From contig CAZGIM010000001.1 in the NCBI GenBank assembly GCA_964525995.1, forward strand, positions 124,001 to 188,000: a DNA stretch of 64,000 bases, in the 5' to 3' direction. The position numbers were made by a program, and so were the translations under genes. Origin of the DNA: CAIVAT01 sp964525995. GTDB taxonomy: Bacteria; Bacteroidota; Bacteroidia; Bacteroidales; FEN-979. The notes beneath the pieces were generated by a model. It saw only the letters and a program-made list of their open reading frames with translations. It did no database searches and was not told the DNA's origin. Below are positions 41,805 to 50,990 of the stretch, one piece after another (positions within the stretch are counted from its first letter, which is position 1; each line of letters opens with the position of its first letter).

Positions 41805-43262
41805 TCAATCCTTTATACAACGTACTGAAAAGCCATCGGAGTTCAATACCGTAAAAAAGACAGTCTCTGCATTATTATTATGCAGATAAACAATGTATGA
41901 TTGTGATGATACGAAGCTTGTTGATGACCAGAAAAAGGATCTCTCGTGAAGGTAATGGTAAGTGCCATCATTCCAATAATCTCCTCCCGGTAAGGCAGTG
42001 AAACCACTGGAGTTGGTCGCTCCCGTATTGGGTGTTCCCCAATGACTAATCCCTTGTTCTTTGAGCTTTCCTCCTGCAACTGCCGGTCCACCAAGAGACG
42101 AAATAAGTTGATCAAATTCTGAATAACTTGGGACATGCCAGCCATCAGGACACAGTCCCTGGGCTTTTTCAGCAATTGAACCATTCATTGCCACCTCCCA
42201 GGTGTATAACCTTCCATAAGTCGCCAGATAATCCGGGTTCGAATTATAATAATAACTCGTTACCGGACTGCCCGACGGGGAGTGGGTAACCAGTAAATTT
42301 TTGTCAAGCCAGTATTGCGAACCGATCTTAATTATTTTGTATATATTTCCGTCATAATCTGTTACCGTTGAGTCAAATACCGGTTTTGGAGAATATGCTC
42401 TGACTGTGATCTTTTTCAATCCGGCATTATAAGCATCAATATAAAAAACAGCTTCGTTTTCTCCCTGTTTCAATTTAGTCCTGTCAACTTCTGCAATCAG
42501 CACGTCCGTTTCACTTTCGTTGACCATCCCTGATTTAGGATGTATGGATAACCATACATAAGATCCCGATACCAACTGCCAGTTAAAACTACCAGTGCCT
42601 TCATTTGACAGTATCAGAGGGAGTTGAGTCTTCGTACTGTCAAAATCAAGGATCGAATCGGAAATGTGCAATCTGGGATCTGTCGACAATAAAATAGTCA
42701 CCTCCGTAACACTACCTCCCTTTACCTGAATCCCGCTCTGGACAGCAGTGTCATAACCTGTCTTGAAAACATCAACCGAATAACCTCCCCCTTTGGGTAT
42801 CCCAGAAAAGAGGGCATTGCCTGTTAAATCTGACAGCTGAACAATCCCACCAGGATTCAGTGTAACAGTGGCCAGTGATACAGGGATCGCATGCTCATCA
42901 AAGATTTTAAACAACAAATCCCCAACAGAGTTGTCCAGCATGACTGTCGTTTTGGTTGTCTGATCCGCAATTATCCGGATTGAGGACTTAGTCACGGTAT
43001 CATAATTTGCCTTAATCACGGTAATTGTATAAATCTGGTTTTCATCCAGCTCCGAAAATGAAGCGTTTCCGAGGGTGTCGGTAAGCTGAGTCTCTCCTCC
43101 CGGTACAAGAAAGATGCTTGCAAGAAGGATCGGTTTAGAGTTTACGTCCTGAACATTAACCTGAAGAGTTCCGGTTGAAGTTTTAGTTTTCTTACAGGAG
43201 TATAAGTAGAAAACAATACCGGCCGTTACAAATAGCAACAGTGTGATACGCAATGTTTTCAT
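41805..43262 (-). CDS. Lipoprotein with duplicated regulatory-type domains, BACON and FISUMP domains
   Basis: The protein has 485 residues from ATG 43262. It opens with a lipoprotein signal ending LYSC (Cys about residue 22). Two similar domains of about 85 residues follow, each with a V-D/NPGG....L.DL.GNA.F pattern (e.g. FLVPGGETQLTDTLGNASF and TLNPGGIVQLSDLTGNALF), like carboxypeptidase-regulatory beta-sandwiches. A BACON-like domain comes next (LDFDSTKTQLPLILSNEGTG). A C-terminal FISUMP domain (GLCPDGWHVPSYSEFDQLI, FWSSTSF, SDGFSVRCIKD) ends it. This is a surface-exposed binding-type lipoprotein. No enzyme motif is seen. The frame opens 14 codons earlier at 43304, but those precede the signal peptide. 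Confidence 0.85.
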   Translation of the reverse strand: MKTLRITLLLFVTAGIVFYLYSCKKTKTSTGTLQVNVQDVNSKPILLASIFLVPGGETQLTDTLGNASFSELDENQIYTITVIKANYDTVTKSSIRIIADQTTKTTVMLDNSVGDLLFKIFDEHAIPVSLATVTLNPGGIVQLSDLTGNALFSGIPKGGGYSVDVFKTGYDTAVQSGIQVKGGSVTEVTILLSTDPRLHISDSILDFDSTKTQLPLILSNEGTGSFNWQLVSGSYVWLSIHPKSGMVNESETDVLIAEVDRTKLKQGENEAVFYIDAYNAGLKKITVRAYSPKPVFDSTVTDYDGNIYKIIKIGSQYWLDKNLLVTHSPSGSPVTSYYYNSNPDYLATYGRLYTWEVAMNGSIAEKAQGLCPDGWHVPSYSEFDQLISSLGGPAVAGGKLKEQGISHWGTPNTGATNSSGFTALPGGDYWNDGTYHYLHERSFFWSSTSFVSSQSYIVYLHNNNAETVFFTVLNSDGFSVRCIKD

Positions 43263-43368
43263 TGTGGATAGATTTAGATTTGAATGTTTTATGGATGACT
43301 TCAAATATCATAGAATATTTTGTCGAAAAGAATATGTAAATATAATATTTTTATTTACAAACAAAACA

Positions 43369-43404
43369 TAAAAAAAACCTTGAACCGAAATTCTGGCTCA
43401 AGGT
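43369..43404 (-). terminator. Rho-independent terminator of tmRNA
   Basis: Read leftward, ACCTTGAGCC and GGTTCAAGGT pair over 10 positions with one mismatch around an 8-base loop. A run of seven T follows. It begins 7 bases after the 3' end of ssrA. Confidence 0.85.
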
Positions 43405-43410
43405 CTTTTG

Positions 43411-43781
43411 TGGAGCTGGAGGGATTCGAACCCTCGTCCAAACAAGCAGCAAAATTGCTTTCTACATGCTTAGCTTTTGATTGATTGTTGGGAACAGACT
43501 GGTCAAAAGCAAACCCATCCGATCCTTAGTTCCTGTTTTTTTGCCCTGACTACGGAACTGGGTCAGGGCTATCTCAACTTTTGCGATGCCTCATCCGGAG
43601 CACCGTTGAGAAAGGTTTTCCGGGAGACAAGAGGCGCTTAATTTCTAAAATTAAGCAGCCAGTCTGTAAGAATAATTATCGCCAGTTATTGGCTGTGTGA
43701 ACTGACTTTTTACGAGGTCGGCTCACGAGGACTCGGCATGCTTACAATTCCACTTCCTTGCTGTCAAAACCGGTCAGCCCC
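43411..43781 (-). ncRNA. ssrA: tmRNA (ssrA), tag GDNYSYRLAA
   Basis: tmRNA rescues stalled ribosomes and tags the unfinished protein. The 5' end is GGGGCTGACCGG and the 3' end is GGGTTCGAATCCCTCCAGCTCCA. They pair as a 7-base acceptor stem, and the T-arm is intact. The terminal CCA is not encoded: the sequence after the discriminator A is CAA. The mRNA-like part resumes after AATAACT at GGC (43683-43681) and runs GGC GAT AAT TAT TCT TAC AGA CTG GCT GCT TAA, to 43651. Known Bacteroidetes tags are often GENNYALAA, so this one is longer and distinctive, but it keeps the LAA end that ClpXP recognises. It is about 371 nt long with a promoter and terminator of its own. Confidence 0.95.
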
Positions 43782-43791
43782 GAAGTGACTG

Positions 43792-43799
43792 CAAAGATA
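43792..43799 (-). promoter_or_regulatory. -7 promoter element of ssrA
   Basis: TATCTTTG, read leftward, is an exact TAnnTTTG element 10 bases upstream of the tmRNA 5' end. This places the start of transcription close to the mature end. No clear -33 TTTG is seen. Confidence 0.65.
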
Positions 43800-43838
43800 C
43801 GAAAAATCATCGCTGGTTGCGGGAATTAACTCCAGAAA

Positions 43839-44861
43839 TCAGGGCAATTGCAATATTGTGTCAACGAAATGAGAAATATCGTAGCGCGAATTAAAGATTT
43901 TATAAAGCTCGGCCATCAGCGGGAACTCTTCCTCGACTTTAATCTGCCCGGAAATTGTGTCATAAAAGATATTTACCGCGGTCTTCCCTTCCAGTACCAG
44001 CTCGTGGGAAACATGTTCAGTAAAGAAACCCTTTCCGATCAGTAATCCCAGCGTCCGGTTCCTGCTTAGGTCATTCAACGCCGTAAGCGTAAAATCGCCA
44101 AAACCACAATAGTTAAATAGGGTTTCTTCCTTCCCGCCATTCCAGAGCAAGACTTTCCTCATTTCGCGAAAAGCCTTGGTGAGGATCAGAAAGCGCAGAT
44201 TCGGCGAGTTGAAATGGGCATCAACAATACCGAGCACAACGGCATAGATATTTTTCAGAATACTGAGAATCTCAACTCCCCGCAGATCGTCCGAAAAATC
44301 GAGATGAATATTGGTCCCTTCGAATAAGGATCCCAGAATTTCGGAAGGTGAGCGGTCTGATTTGAAAGGGTTGTCTTTATTCTGACTCTGGTATCCCAGC
44401 GTAAATCCTGTCGGTATCCGGTTAATTATTTCGCGTGCAAAACTGGGTCCTTTCAGGGTACATACCGGATTGGGGAATTCCTGTGCCAGGCATTCCACGA
44501 TGGTTTTATTAGTCGATCCAAATCCTTTTGCCAGATTGACCAAAAGCGCTTTGTCAGGAATGTGGCGACTGATCTCCTTCAGATAGTCGACCATCACAAC
44601 CGAAGGAATTGCAAGAAACAGTATCTCGCACGATTCGAGAAGCCGATTGTTCAGGGTAGCATCAAGTCCCTGATGCAGGCGTAAAGCAGGGAAATATTTT
44701 GAATTGATCTTGGTGCCCATGATATCGTCGACAATCTGCGCATCAATCGAATGGAGAAGTATTTTTTCACGTTCGGTCTCTGCAAGAACATTTCCTAGGG
44801 CTGTACCGATAGCTCCTGCCCCTATAAAGGCGATCCGGTAATCCATTTTTTTATTTTCCAC
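43839..44861 (-). CDS. gpsA: NAD(P)-dependent glycerol-3-phosphate dehydrogenase, divergent
   Basis: The 340-residue protein carries the GpsA signatures: RIAFIGAGAIGTALGNVLA (Rossmann), LVNLAKGFG, LKGPSFAREI (usually GPsFA.EV), LKNIYAVVLGIVDA and YCGFGDFTLTALNDLSRNR. It reduces dihydroxyacetone phosphate to glycerol-3-phosphate for phospholipids. Two motifs have less usual residues (GFGDFTLTA for GLGDL.LT). The overall fit suggests GpsA, or a close relative with another substrate. It is followed leftward by ssrA and preceded by the sensor kinase, all on one strand. Confidence 0.85.
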   Translation of the reverse strand: MENKKMDYRIAFIGAGAIGTALGNVLAETEREKILLHSIDAQIVDDIMGTKINSKYFPALRLHQGLDATLNNRLLESCEILFLAIPSVVMVDYLKEISRHIPDKALLVNLAKGFGSTNKTIVECLAQEFPNPVCTLKGPSFAREIINRIPTGFTLGYQSQNKDNPFKSDRSPSEILGSLFEGTNIHLDFSDDLRGVEILSILKNIYAVVLGIVDAHFNSPNLRFLILTKAFREMRKVLLWNGGKEETLFNYCGFGDFTLTALNDLSRNRTLGLLIGKGFFTEHVSHELVLEGKTAVNIFYDTISGQIKVEEEFPLMAELYKIFNSRYDISHFVDTILQLP

Positions 44862-44890
44862 GATGTCGTGTTTTTTAATCGACCTGGTAT

Positions 44891-47236
44891 TTATGTTCCC
44901 AATTGGGTTGAAAAGTGAACCTCAAAAGTACTGCCATTATTACTTGTGATATCCATTCTGGCCTCGATTTGCTCCAACAGGAGCCGGATGATCTGTGATC
45001 CCATCGATGCCGCGCCTTTGATCGAAAAACCCTCAGGGAGACCAATTCCGTCATCACCGACCGAAAGACAATAACCGTTTTCATCCTCAGGAGACAACGA
45101 TACCCTGACCATCCCCGACGATAATCCAGGAAAGGCATATTTATATGAATTGGTAATAAGTTCATTTACGATCAACCCTAAAGGCATAGCAAGTTCGATG
45201 GGAACGATACAATGATGGATCTCGGTTTTTAGTTTTATCCGGTCGTTGTTGAAGGAGTTGGCAACATTGAAGGCAAGCCGGACCAGGTAATCATCGAATG
45301 AAATATAATCGATCTTTTGTGTGTGATACAGATGTTCATGAACCAGCGACATAGTTCTGACCCTTAATTGAAGATCCTTAAGCGAGGAGCCTAGGGTGGT
45401 GTCGGCCGATTTGTCAAGCTGCATGGCCATCAGGCTTATTAATATCGAAAAGTTGTTTTTGACCCGGTTATGTATCTCCCGGAGTAAAAATTCCTTTTGC
45501 CGGGCATTGTTTTCCAGATCTTCTTCATGTTTTTTTAATATCGAAATATCGCGTACCACCGAAATGATCTCCCTGATCTCACCAGTCTCCAAATCCAACA
45601 CCGGATTCATGATTGACTCAACCCACACTGTAGTCCCCGATTTGTGAAGAGCTTTAAAGGAATAACGGATATATTTTTTCCGCTGAAGCAGGTTTTCCAG
45701 GTTTTGCCTGACCTCTTTATGAAAGGAAGGTTCGATCAGACGAAGAACAGAATCAAAGCTGAGAATTTCTTCCTGGGTATATCCGTAAAATTTTAAACAT
45801 GAAGGACTTATATAAATTCTTTTCAGATTTGAATCGAACATCGATATGACATCAGTCGAATTCTCCGCAAACAATCTGTGTAATTCTTCGCTCCTTCTCA
45901 ACTTCTCCGCTGCCTGTTTTCGCTCAATTATTTCATGATCAAGCCTGGTGTTCAGTTCCTGCAATTCATTTTTACGTTTTTTATTTCGCATGATCAGCAG
46001 CTCAAAGGCTATGATCACCAGAAAAATGGCAATAAAGATAATTTCGTAAACAATGGTTTCGGATCTCCTGGCCTGATATTGTAATTTATTATATTCGTAT
46101 TTCTGATTTAACAGTTTGTTGTGGGCCTGATTGCTGATAATCGTCCTTCTCGCTTCCATTAATCCCACCTCAGTCCGGGTTTTCTCTTTTACTAAATCTC
46201 TCCGGTATTGAGCAGCCTTATCATAGAACTCAAAGGCTTTTTTATAGTTTCTTTCTTCAGCGGCAAAAATGGATAATTGCCAATATATTGCTTCCAGGCT
46301 ATATATGTCGTTTACTCTTTCGGCCAGGGAGAGCGCCTTAGCGAAAAAGAACTTTGCCGAATCTTTTTTCCCTAACATCCAATAGGCTTCACCGATATTA
46401 TTAAATGAAAAGGCGATGAAAGACTCCTGTTTTGCTTTTTGCCTGATCGCCAATGCTCTTTGATTGTAACGGAGATTTTCGTGGTACCTCCTGGTGATGT
46501 GATAAACATGGGAAATCCTCGTAAGAGTTATGGCCTGTTCCGGATAATCACCCGTTTTTTCAAACAATTCCAGCGCTTTGCTATAATAGTATAACGATGC
46601 GCTTAAGTCATCCCTCATGAGATATAAATCACCTAACAATTTATTGCTCTTTCCCTCATTAGATAGATCGTTGCTTTTACGAAAATAGACCAGGCTGAGA
46701 TAGAGGTTTCGGATGGCGGGCTCTATTTCCTTATTTTGAAGTAAACAGTAGGATAGATTGAAATAAACTTGCCCCTTCACGTTCGGATCCTTCGAATTCA
46801 TCGATAAGTTCAAAGCATGCTCAAGATATCGTTTTGCACGCGGGTAATCTTTCAGATAAATAAACAAACCTGCAAGATGGTAATAGGAGTGGATTATCTT
46901 ATCAGGTTCATGTAATCTTTCATAAATATCAATGAGTTTAAAGCGGTACTCGGCCGACCGGACGTATTGTTTCATAGTAAAAAAATACTCTGAAAGCTGG
47001 AATACCGTCGAAGCCTCTGCTGAAATGTTTTTTGTTTGTAAGGCCAGCTTATAGGCATCCATCATATGGGATCCAAATCGTTCGATATCGGTTTCCCGGA
47101 ACTTTTTGGCAAGGGCTATCAGAGAATCGATCTTAGAGGCGGATTCGTCAAATTTCAGACTACTGATCTTCTCCTCAGCAAAAATGGGACAGGAGTAAAT
47201 AAGAAAAAGGAGAATTAGCCAGGCATTTCTCATCAT
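44891..47236 (-). CDS. TPR-PAS sensor histidine kinase (HisKA_2 type)
   Basis: The protein is about 781 residues, starting at ATG 47236 with a signal-like stretch (MMRNAWLILLFLIYSCPIFA). The start at 47251 is GTG and would add five residues. TPR repeats fill about residues 30-350, probably in the periplasm. A membrane segment (YEIIFIAIFLVIIAFELLI) is followed by a PAS domain (ELHRLFAENSTDVISMFD). A HisKA_2 dimerisation domain with the phospho-acceptor His lies in LREIHNRVKNNFSILISL. The HATPase ends it (NELITNSYKYAFPG, GDDGIGLPEGF). No response regulator sits next to it. Signals and targets are unknown. Confidence 0.87.
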   Translation of the reverse strand: MMRNAWLILLFLIYSCPIFAEEKISSLKFDESASKIDSLIALAKKFRETDIERFGSHMMDAYKLALQTKNISAEASTVFQLSEYFFTMKQYVRSAEYRFKLIDIYERLHEPDKIIHSYYHLAGLFIYLKDYPRAKRYLEHALNLSMNSKDPNVKGQVYFNLSYCLLQNKEIEPAIRNLYLSLVYFRKSNDLSNEGKSNKLLGDLYLMRDDLSASLYYYSKALELFEKTGDYPEQAITLTRISHVYHITRRYHENLRYNQRALAIRQKAKQESFIAFSFNNIGEAYWMLGKKDSAKFFFAKALSLAERVNDIYSLEAIYWQLSIFAAEERNYKKAFEFYDKAAQYRRDLVKEKTRTEVGLMEARRTIISNQAHNKLLNQKYEYNKLQYQARRSETIVYEIIFIAIFLVIIAFELLIMRNKKRKNELQELNTRLDHEIIERKQAAEKLRRSEELHRLFAENSTDVISMFDSNLKRIYISPSCLKFYGYTQEEILSFDSVLRLIEPSFHKEVRQNLENLLQRKKYIRYSFKALHKSGTTVWVESIMNPVLDLETGEIREIISVVRDISILKKHEEDLENNARQKEFLLREIHNRVKNNFSILISLMAMQLDKSADTTLGSSLKDLQLRVRTMSLVHEHLYHTQKIDYISFDDYLVRLAFNVANSFNNDRIKLKTEIHHCIVPIELAMPLGLIVNELITNSYKYAFPGLSSGMVRVSLSPEDENGYCLSVGDDGIGLPEGFSIKGAASMGSQIIRLLLEQIEARMDITSNNGSTFEVHFSTQLGT

Positions 47237-47280
47237 GATGAAATCGACCACATAACCCCGGCAAAAATAGAAAATAATCT

Positions 47281-47288
47281 TAATTTTG
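47281..47288 (+). promoter_or_regulatory. -7 promoter element of the polysaccharide operon
   Basis: TAATTTTG is an exact TAnnTTTG element 32-39 bases upstream of the first epimerase start. It lies between the leftward kinase gene and the operon. Its position rules out the in-frame TTG at 47296 as the start, since that would fall at the transcript's 5' end. Confidence 0.6.
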
Positions 47289-47319
47289 TTGCCGGTTGCT
47301 CTTTAACGCAATGTACGAT

Positions 47320-48318
47320 ATGGAATTGAATCAAAAGAATGTGCTTGTTACAGGTGCAGGAGGTTTTATCGGCAGCCATCTGGTCGAAGCCTTGCTCAAG
47401 AAAAATTGTAAGGTTAAAGCATTTGTTCACTACAACTCCTTTGGAAGATGGGGATGGCTCGATTTTTTTCCAAAGGATGTTCTTAACCGGATTGAGGTTT
47501 TCACCGGCGATATCCGCGATCCCAATGGCGTACTTGAGGCTTCGAAGGGGCAGGATGTAATTTTTCATCTGGCAGCCCTCATTGGAATCCCGTATAGTTA
47601 TCACTCTCCCGATGTTTATGTCGATACCAATGTAAAAGGAACCCTTAATATCCTTCAGGCTGCGCGCCATCACGGTATCGAAAAAGTAGTGCATACCTCT
47701 ACTTCCGAGGTGTATGGTACCGCCCAGTTTGTTCCGATCACCGAACAGCACCCGGTAAATCCGCAATCGCCTTATGCCGCAACAAAAGCAGGCGCTGATT
47801 TTCTTGCATTGACTTTTTTCCGGTCGTTCGGAACCCCCGTCGCTGTAGTACGGCCTTTCAATACCTACGGTCCCCGTCAATCGGCAAGGGCCATCATTCC
47901 AACGATCATAACACAGATTCTCAGCGGCCGTAGCGAACTCACGCTGGGATCCCTGTCGCCCACCCGCGACCTAAATTTTGTGGAGGATACGGCATCCGGT
48001 TTCATTAAAGCTGCCGAAAGCGATCGTTCGACCGGCGAGGTCATCAACCTGGGTAGCGATTACGAAATAAGCATCGGGGATCTTGCACAAAAAATTGCCG
48101 GATTAATGAACCGAGAGATCTCGATCCATAGTGATAATGAACGGGTAAGGCCCGAAAAAAGCGAAGTTGAACAACTCTGGGCATCGAATGCAAAAGCGGT
48201 TGAACTGTTGGGTTGGAAACCTGAATTCAAACTCGATGCAGGACTGATAAAAACTATTTCGTGGTTCAGTAAACCCGGGGTGATGGATTTTTATCGACCC
48301 GATCAATACCAAATCTGA
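47320..48318 (+). CDS. NAD-dependent nucleotide-sugar epimerase/dehydratase
   Basis: This extended SDR of 332 residues (ATG 47320; ATG 47311 is also in frame) has VLVTGAGGFIGSHLVEALL at the N-terminus. The catalytic stretch SPYAATKAGADFLALTF supplies the YxxxK, and VVRPFNTYGPRQSARAIIPT follows. It resembles UDP-glucose/GDP-mannose dehydratases and epimerases that make activated sugars for O-antigen or capsule. The exact sugar is not predictable. It is the first gene of a seven-gene rightward operon. The next gene starts 9 bases after its stop. Confidence 0.87.
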   Translation: MELNQKNVLVTGAGGFIGSHLVEALLKKNCKVKAFVHYNSFGRWGWLDFFPKDVLNRIEVFTGDIRDPNGVLEASKGQDVIFHLAALIGIPYSYHSPDVYVDTNVKGTLNILQAARHHGIEKVVHTSTSEVYGTAQFVPITEQHPVNPQSPYAATKAGADFLALTFFRSFGTPVAVVRPFNTYGPRQSARAIIPTIITQILSGRSELTLGSLSPTRDLNFVEDTASGFIKAAESDRSTGEVINLGSDYEISIGDLAQKIAGLMNREISIHSDNERVRPEKSEVEQLWASNAKAVELLGWKPEFKLDAGLIKTISWFSKPGVMDFYRPDQYQI

Positions 48319-48327
48319 TCTAAAAGT

Positions 48328-49029
48328 ATGAAAGCCGTTATCCTTGCAGGCGGGAAAGGTACCCGGTTAAAACCTTATACATCCGTAATCCCCAAACCAC
48401 TGGTTCCGGTAGGCGAACGCGCTATACTTGAAATCCTGGTCGCCCGGTTAAAAAAAGCAGGTGTTGATGAAATATATATCTGTCTCAACCATTTTGCTGA
48501 AATCATCATGGCTTTTTTTGGCGATGGTTCCCGGTTTGGACTGAAAATAAACTATTCCATTGAACATGAGCCCCTGGGTACCGTAGCGCCAATCAAATTA
48601 ATCAGGGATTTACCCGATCATTTTTTAGTTATGAATGGTGATCTGCTTACTGATTTGAATTTTACCGACCTGTTTCAATATCATCTTGACGGAAATTCCT
48701 TGCTTACCGTTTCCACTTTCGTAAGAAACATGAAAATCGATTTCGGTGTCATCGATGTTGATGAAGAATCGATGCTTGCAAAGGGATTCAGGGAGAAACC
48801 CGAATATACCTTCTCCGTGAGTATGGGTGTATATGTCATGAACCGAAAAGTACTTGATTTTGTGCCGGATTCGACCAGTTTTGGCTTTGACGACCTGATG
48901 CTGACATTGCTGAAAAAAAATGAACCGGCCCGTATCTATCCTTATCATGGTTATTGGCTCGACATCGGTCGCCCCGACGATTACGAGAAAGCTAACAACG
49001 ACATTGAATACCTCAACAAAATCCTGTGA
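48328..49029 (+). CDS. Sugar-nucleotide pyrophosphorylase-like nucleotidyltransferase
   Basis: The 233-residue enzyme has the N-terminal glycine-rich motif KAVILAGGKGTRLKPYTSVI and KPLVPVGERAILE, then LGTVAPIKLI and VMNGDLLTDL. These match the NTP-transferase family that makes NDP-sugars from sugar-1-phosphates (GlmU N-terminal or mannose-1-phosphate guanylyltransferase type). It lacks a C-terminal left-handed helix. In this operon it probably makes the precursor for the two epimerases. Its TGA overlaps the GTG of the next gene. Confidence 0.87.
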   Translation: MKAVILAGGKGTRLKPYTSVIPKPLVPVGERAILEILVARLKKAGVDEIYICLNHFAEIIMAFFGDGSRFGLKINYSIEHEPLGTVAPIKLIRDLPDHFLVMNGDLLTDLNFTDLFQYHLDGNSLLTVSTFVRNMKIDFGVIDVDEESMLAKGFREKPEYTFSVSMGVYVMNRKVLDFVPDSTSFGFDDLMLTLLKKNEPARIYPYHGYWLDIGRPDDYEKANNDIEYLNKIL

Positions 49030-49889
49030 GTAAAATTTTAGTGACCGGATCCAGTGGATTTATCGGGCAGGCGCTTGTTAAAAGGCTGACCGGATCAGGT
49101 CATCTGGTTTATGAATTCGACCTTCCCGGCGGTGACGTTACCCTGCCTGATGCATTTGATCACTATACGAAACACGGTGTCGATCACATCTTTCATCTGG
49201 CCGGGAAGACCTTCGTTCCGGAAAGCTGGGAACATCCTGCCGAATTTTTCCGGGTCAATGTGATGGGAACGATCCAGGTGCTTGAGTTGTGCAGAAAGAC
49301 CGGCGCCGGACTCACTTACATCAGTTCCTACCTGTACGGCGAACCCGACTATCTGCCCATCGATGAGTTACATCCGGTTAAATCGTATAACCCATACAGT
49401 CAGAGTAAGGTAATTGCCGATTCGACCTGTCAGTTTTATGCCCGGCATTTTAACCTGCCGGTCACCATTTTCAGACCGTTTAATGCCTATGGCCCCGGTC
49501 AGTCATCCCGGTTTCTTATCCCCGAAATAATCGCGAAAGTCATGGATCCTGCAACTCCGGAAGTGGAGGTGATGGATCTCCGCCCTAAAAGGGATTATCT
49601 TTATATTGATGATCTGGTCGATGCCTTAATGATATCCATCGCGAAACCAAATGGAATTTATAATCTGGGATCAGGCTGCTCCATCAGTGTGGAGGAGATC
49701 ATCAGGCTGGTGATGAAATATACCGGCATCGACAAACCCTATTGTTCCCTGTCAAAACCCCGGCCCAACGAGATTTTTGACCTCTATTCCGATATCGGTA
49801 AAGCCCGGAGGGAATTGGGGTGGTCGCCCGGAACCTCCTTCGATTCAGGAATTGAACAATGTATCACAGCTCAAAAAGCGAAACGATAA
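49026..49889 (+). CDS. NAD-dependent epimerase/dehydratase
   Basis: This 287-residue extended SDR begins with GTG (overlapping the preceding TGA as GTGA) and reads SKILVTGSSGFIGQALVKRL. The catalytic YNPYSQSK has the YxxxK motif, with IFRPFNAYGPGQSSRFLIPE after it. KRDYLYIDDLVDALM fits 4-reductases or epimerases that act on GDP- or TDP-linked deoxysugars. Together with the other epimerase and the nucleotidyltransferase it provides one activated sugar. Confidence 0.86.
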   Translation: MSKILVTGSSGFIGQALVKRLTGSGHLVYEFDLPGGDVTLPDAFDHYTKHGVDHIFHLAGKTFVPESWEHPAEFFRVNVMGTIQVLELCRKTGAGLTYISSYLYGEPDYLPIDELHPVKSYNPYSQSKVIADSTCQFYARHFNLPVTIFRPFNAYGPGQSSRFLIPEIIAKVMDPATPEVEVMDLRPKRDYLYIDDLVDALMISIAKPNGIYNLGSGCSISVEEIIRLVMKYTGIDKPYCSLSKPRPNEIFDLYSDIGKARRELGWSPGTSFDSGIEQCITAQKAKR

Positions 49890-49901
49890 TCCATTTTCTG
49901 C

Positions 49902-50990
49902 ATGAAGCAGATCCTGTATATCAAGCATGCCGATTCGTCGTTTGTTATTTCTGATCAACGGATACTTGAAAAACAATTCCGAGTAATCCCCTTTTTAATC
50001 CATCAGAAAAAAGGAGGATTTTATTTCCTGAAGAGAATGGTAGCGCTCGCTTTATTTATACTGACACATGCACGGGGAACGCATGCGATGGTCACCTGGT
50101 TTGGCGACTACCATTCGGCTTTGATGGTATTCCTGGGAAAACTGTTCCGGATCAGGGTGATCATTTTTGCAGGCGGACAGGAGGCTGTTTGTTATCCTGA
50201 GCTTGGCAAGGGCGTTTACAATAAGAAACTGAGAGGGTGTATGGTGCGGTATGCTTTGAAAAATGCCGCTCTGATTATTCCCAACCACAAATCATTGATG
50301 TTCCATGAAAATTTCTATTATTCCGACAACGGGAAAAAGGATGGCATCAAATACTATATCCCCGATCTGAAAACTCCCGTAGCGATTGTTCCAAACGGAA
50401 TCGATACCGTTAAATTCTATCGTGATCCGACGATTACGAAAATTCCTGATCTGGTGTTGACGGTTGGAACCATGAATTCGGTGTCGGATTTTATAAATAA
50501 AGGGTTTGATTTATTCATTCAGATGGCCCGCCGGAATCCTGAACTGACTTTTACCCTGATCGGGATCAAGAAACAATTTCTTCCCTGGGTAGAGGAGCAT
50601 TATCATGTGTCGGAAATTTCTAATCTTGAGTTGATTTTTTCTTATGTTTCAGATGAGGTCTTATTGCTGAATTATAACAAAGCAAAGGTATTCGTGCAGG
50701 CCTCCATCACCGAGGGGATGCCCAACACCCTGAATGAGGCCATGCTGTGCGAATGTATTCCGGTCGGATCCAATGTGAATGGCATTCCCGATGCCATCGG
50801 AGATACCGGAGTCATTGTGAAACGACGGAACATCGAAGAACTGGAACATGCCGTACAAACCGCATTGAAAATGAATATGGGATATGTGGCCAGGAAACAG
50901 GTTCTTCATAATTTTACGCTGGCCATCCGCGAAGAAAAACTGTTAGAAATTTTCAAGGAATCTTTGATACAACAACCTGACTTACTATGA
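49902..50990 (+). CDS. Glycosyltransferase, GT-B fold (GT4-like)
   Basis: The 362-residue protein has the GT-B two-domain look. The first domain holds MVTWFGDYHSALMVFLGKLF and HKSLMFHENFYY. The second contains LTVGTMNSVSDFINKGFDLF and VFVQASITEGMPNTLNEAM, an E(x7)E motif that contacts the donor phosphate, followed by IPDAIGDTGVIV. It transfers a sugar from a nucleotide donor onto a lipid-linked acceptor on the cytoplasmic side. Donor and linkage are unknown. The last bases overlap the methyltransferase start (ATGA). Confidence 0.85.
   Translation: MKQILYIKHADSSFVISDQRILEKQFRVIPFLIHQKKGGFYFLKRMVALALFILTHARGTHAMVTWFGDYHSALMVFLGKLFRIRVIIFAGGQEAVCYPELGKGVYNKKLRGCMVRYALKNAALIIPNHKSLMFHENFYYSDNGKKDGIKYYIPDLKTPVAIVPNGIDTVKFYRDPTITKIPDLVLTVGTMNSVSDFINKGFDLFIQMARRNPELTFTLIGIKKQFLPWVEEHYHVSEISNLELIFSYVSDEVLLLNYNKAKVFVQASITEGMPNTLNEAMLCECIPVGSNVNGIPDAIGDTGVIVKRRNIEELEHAVQTALKMNMGYVARKQVLHNFTLAIREEKLLEIFKESLIQQPDLL

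Noticed and set aside
47233..47880. 215-codon frame antisense to the first epimerase gene
   Set aside because: No domain; the epimerase frame has strong motifs and a promoter.
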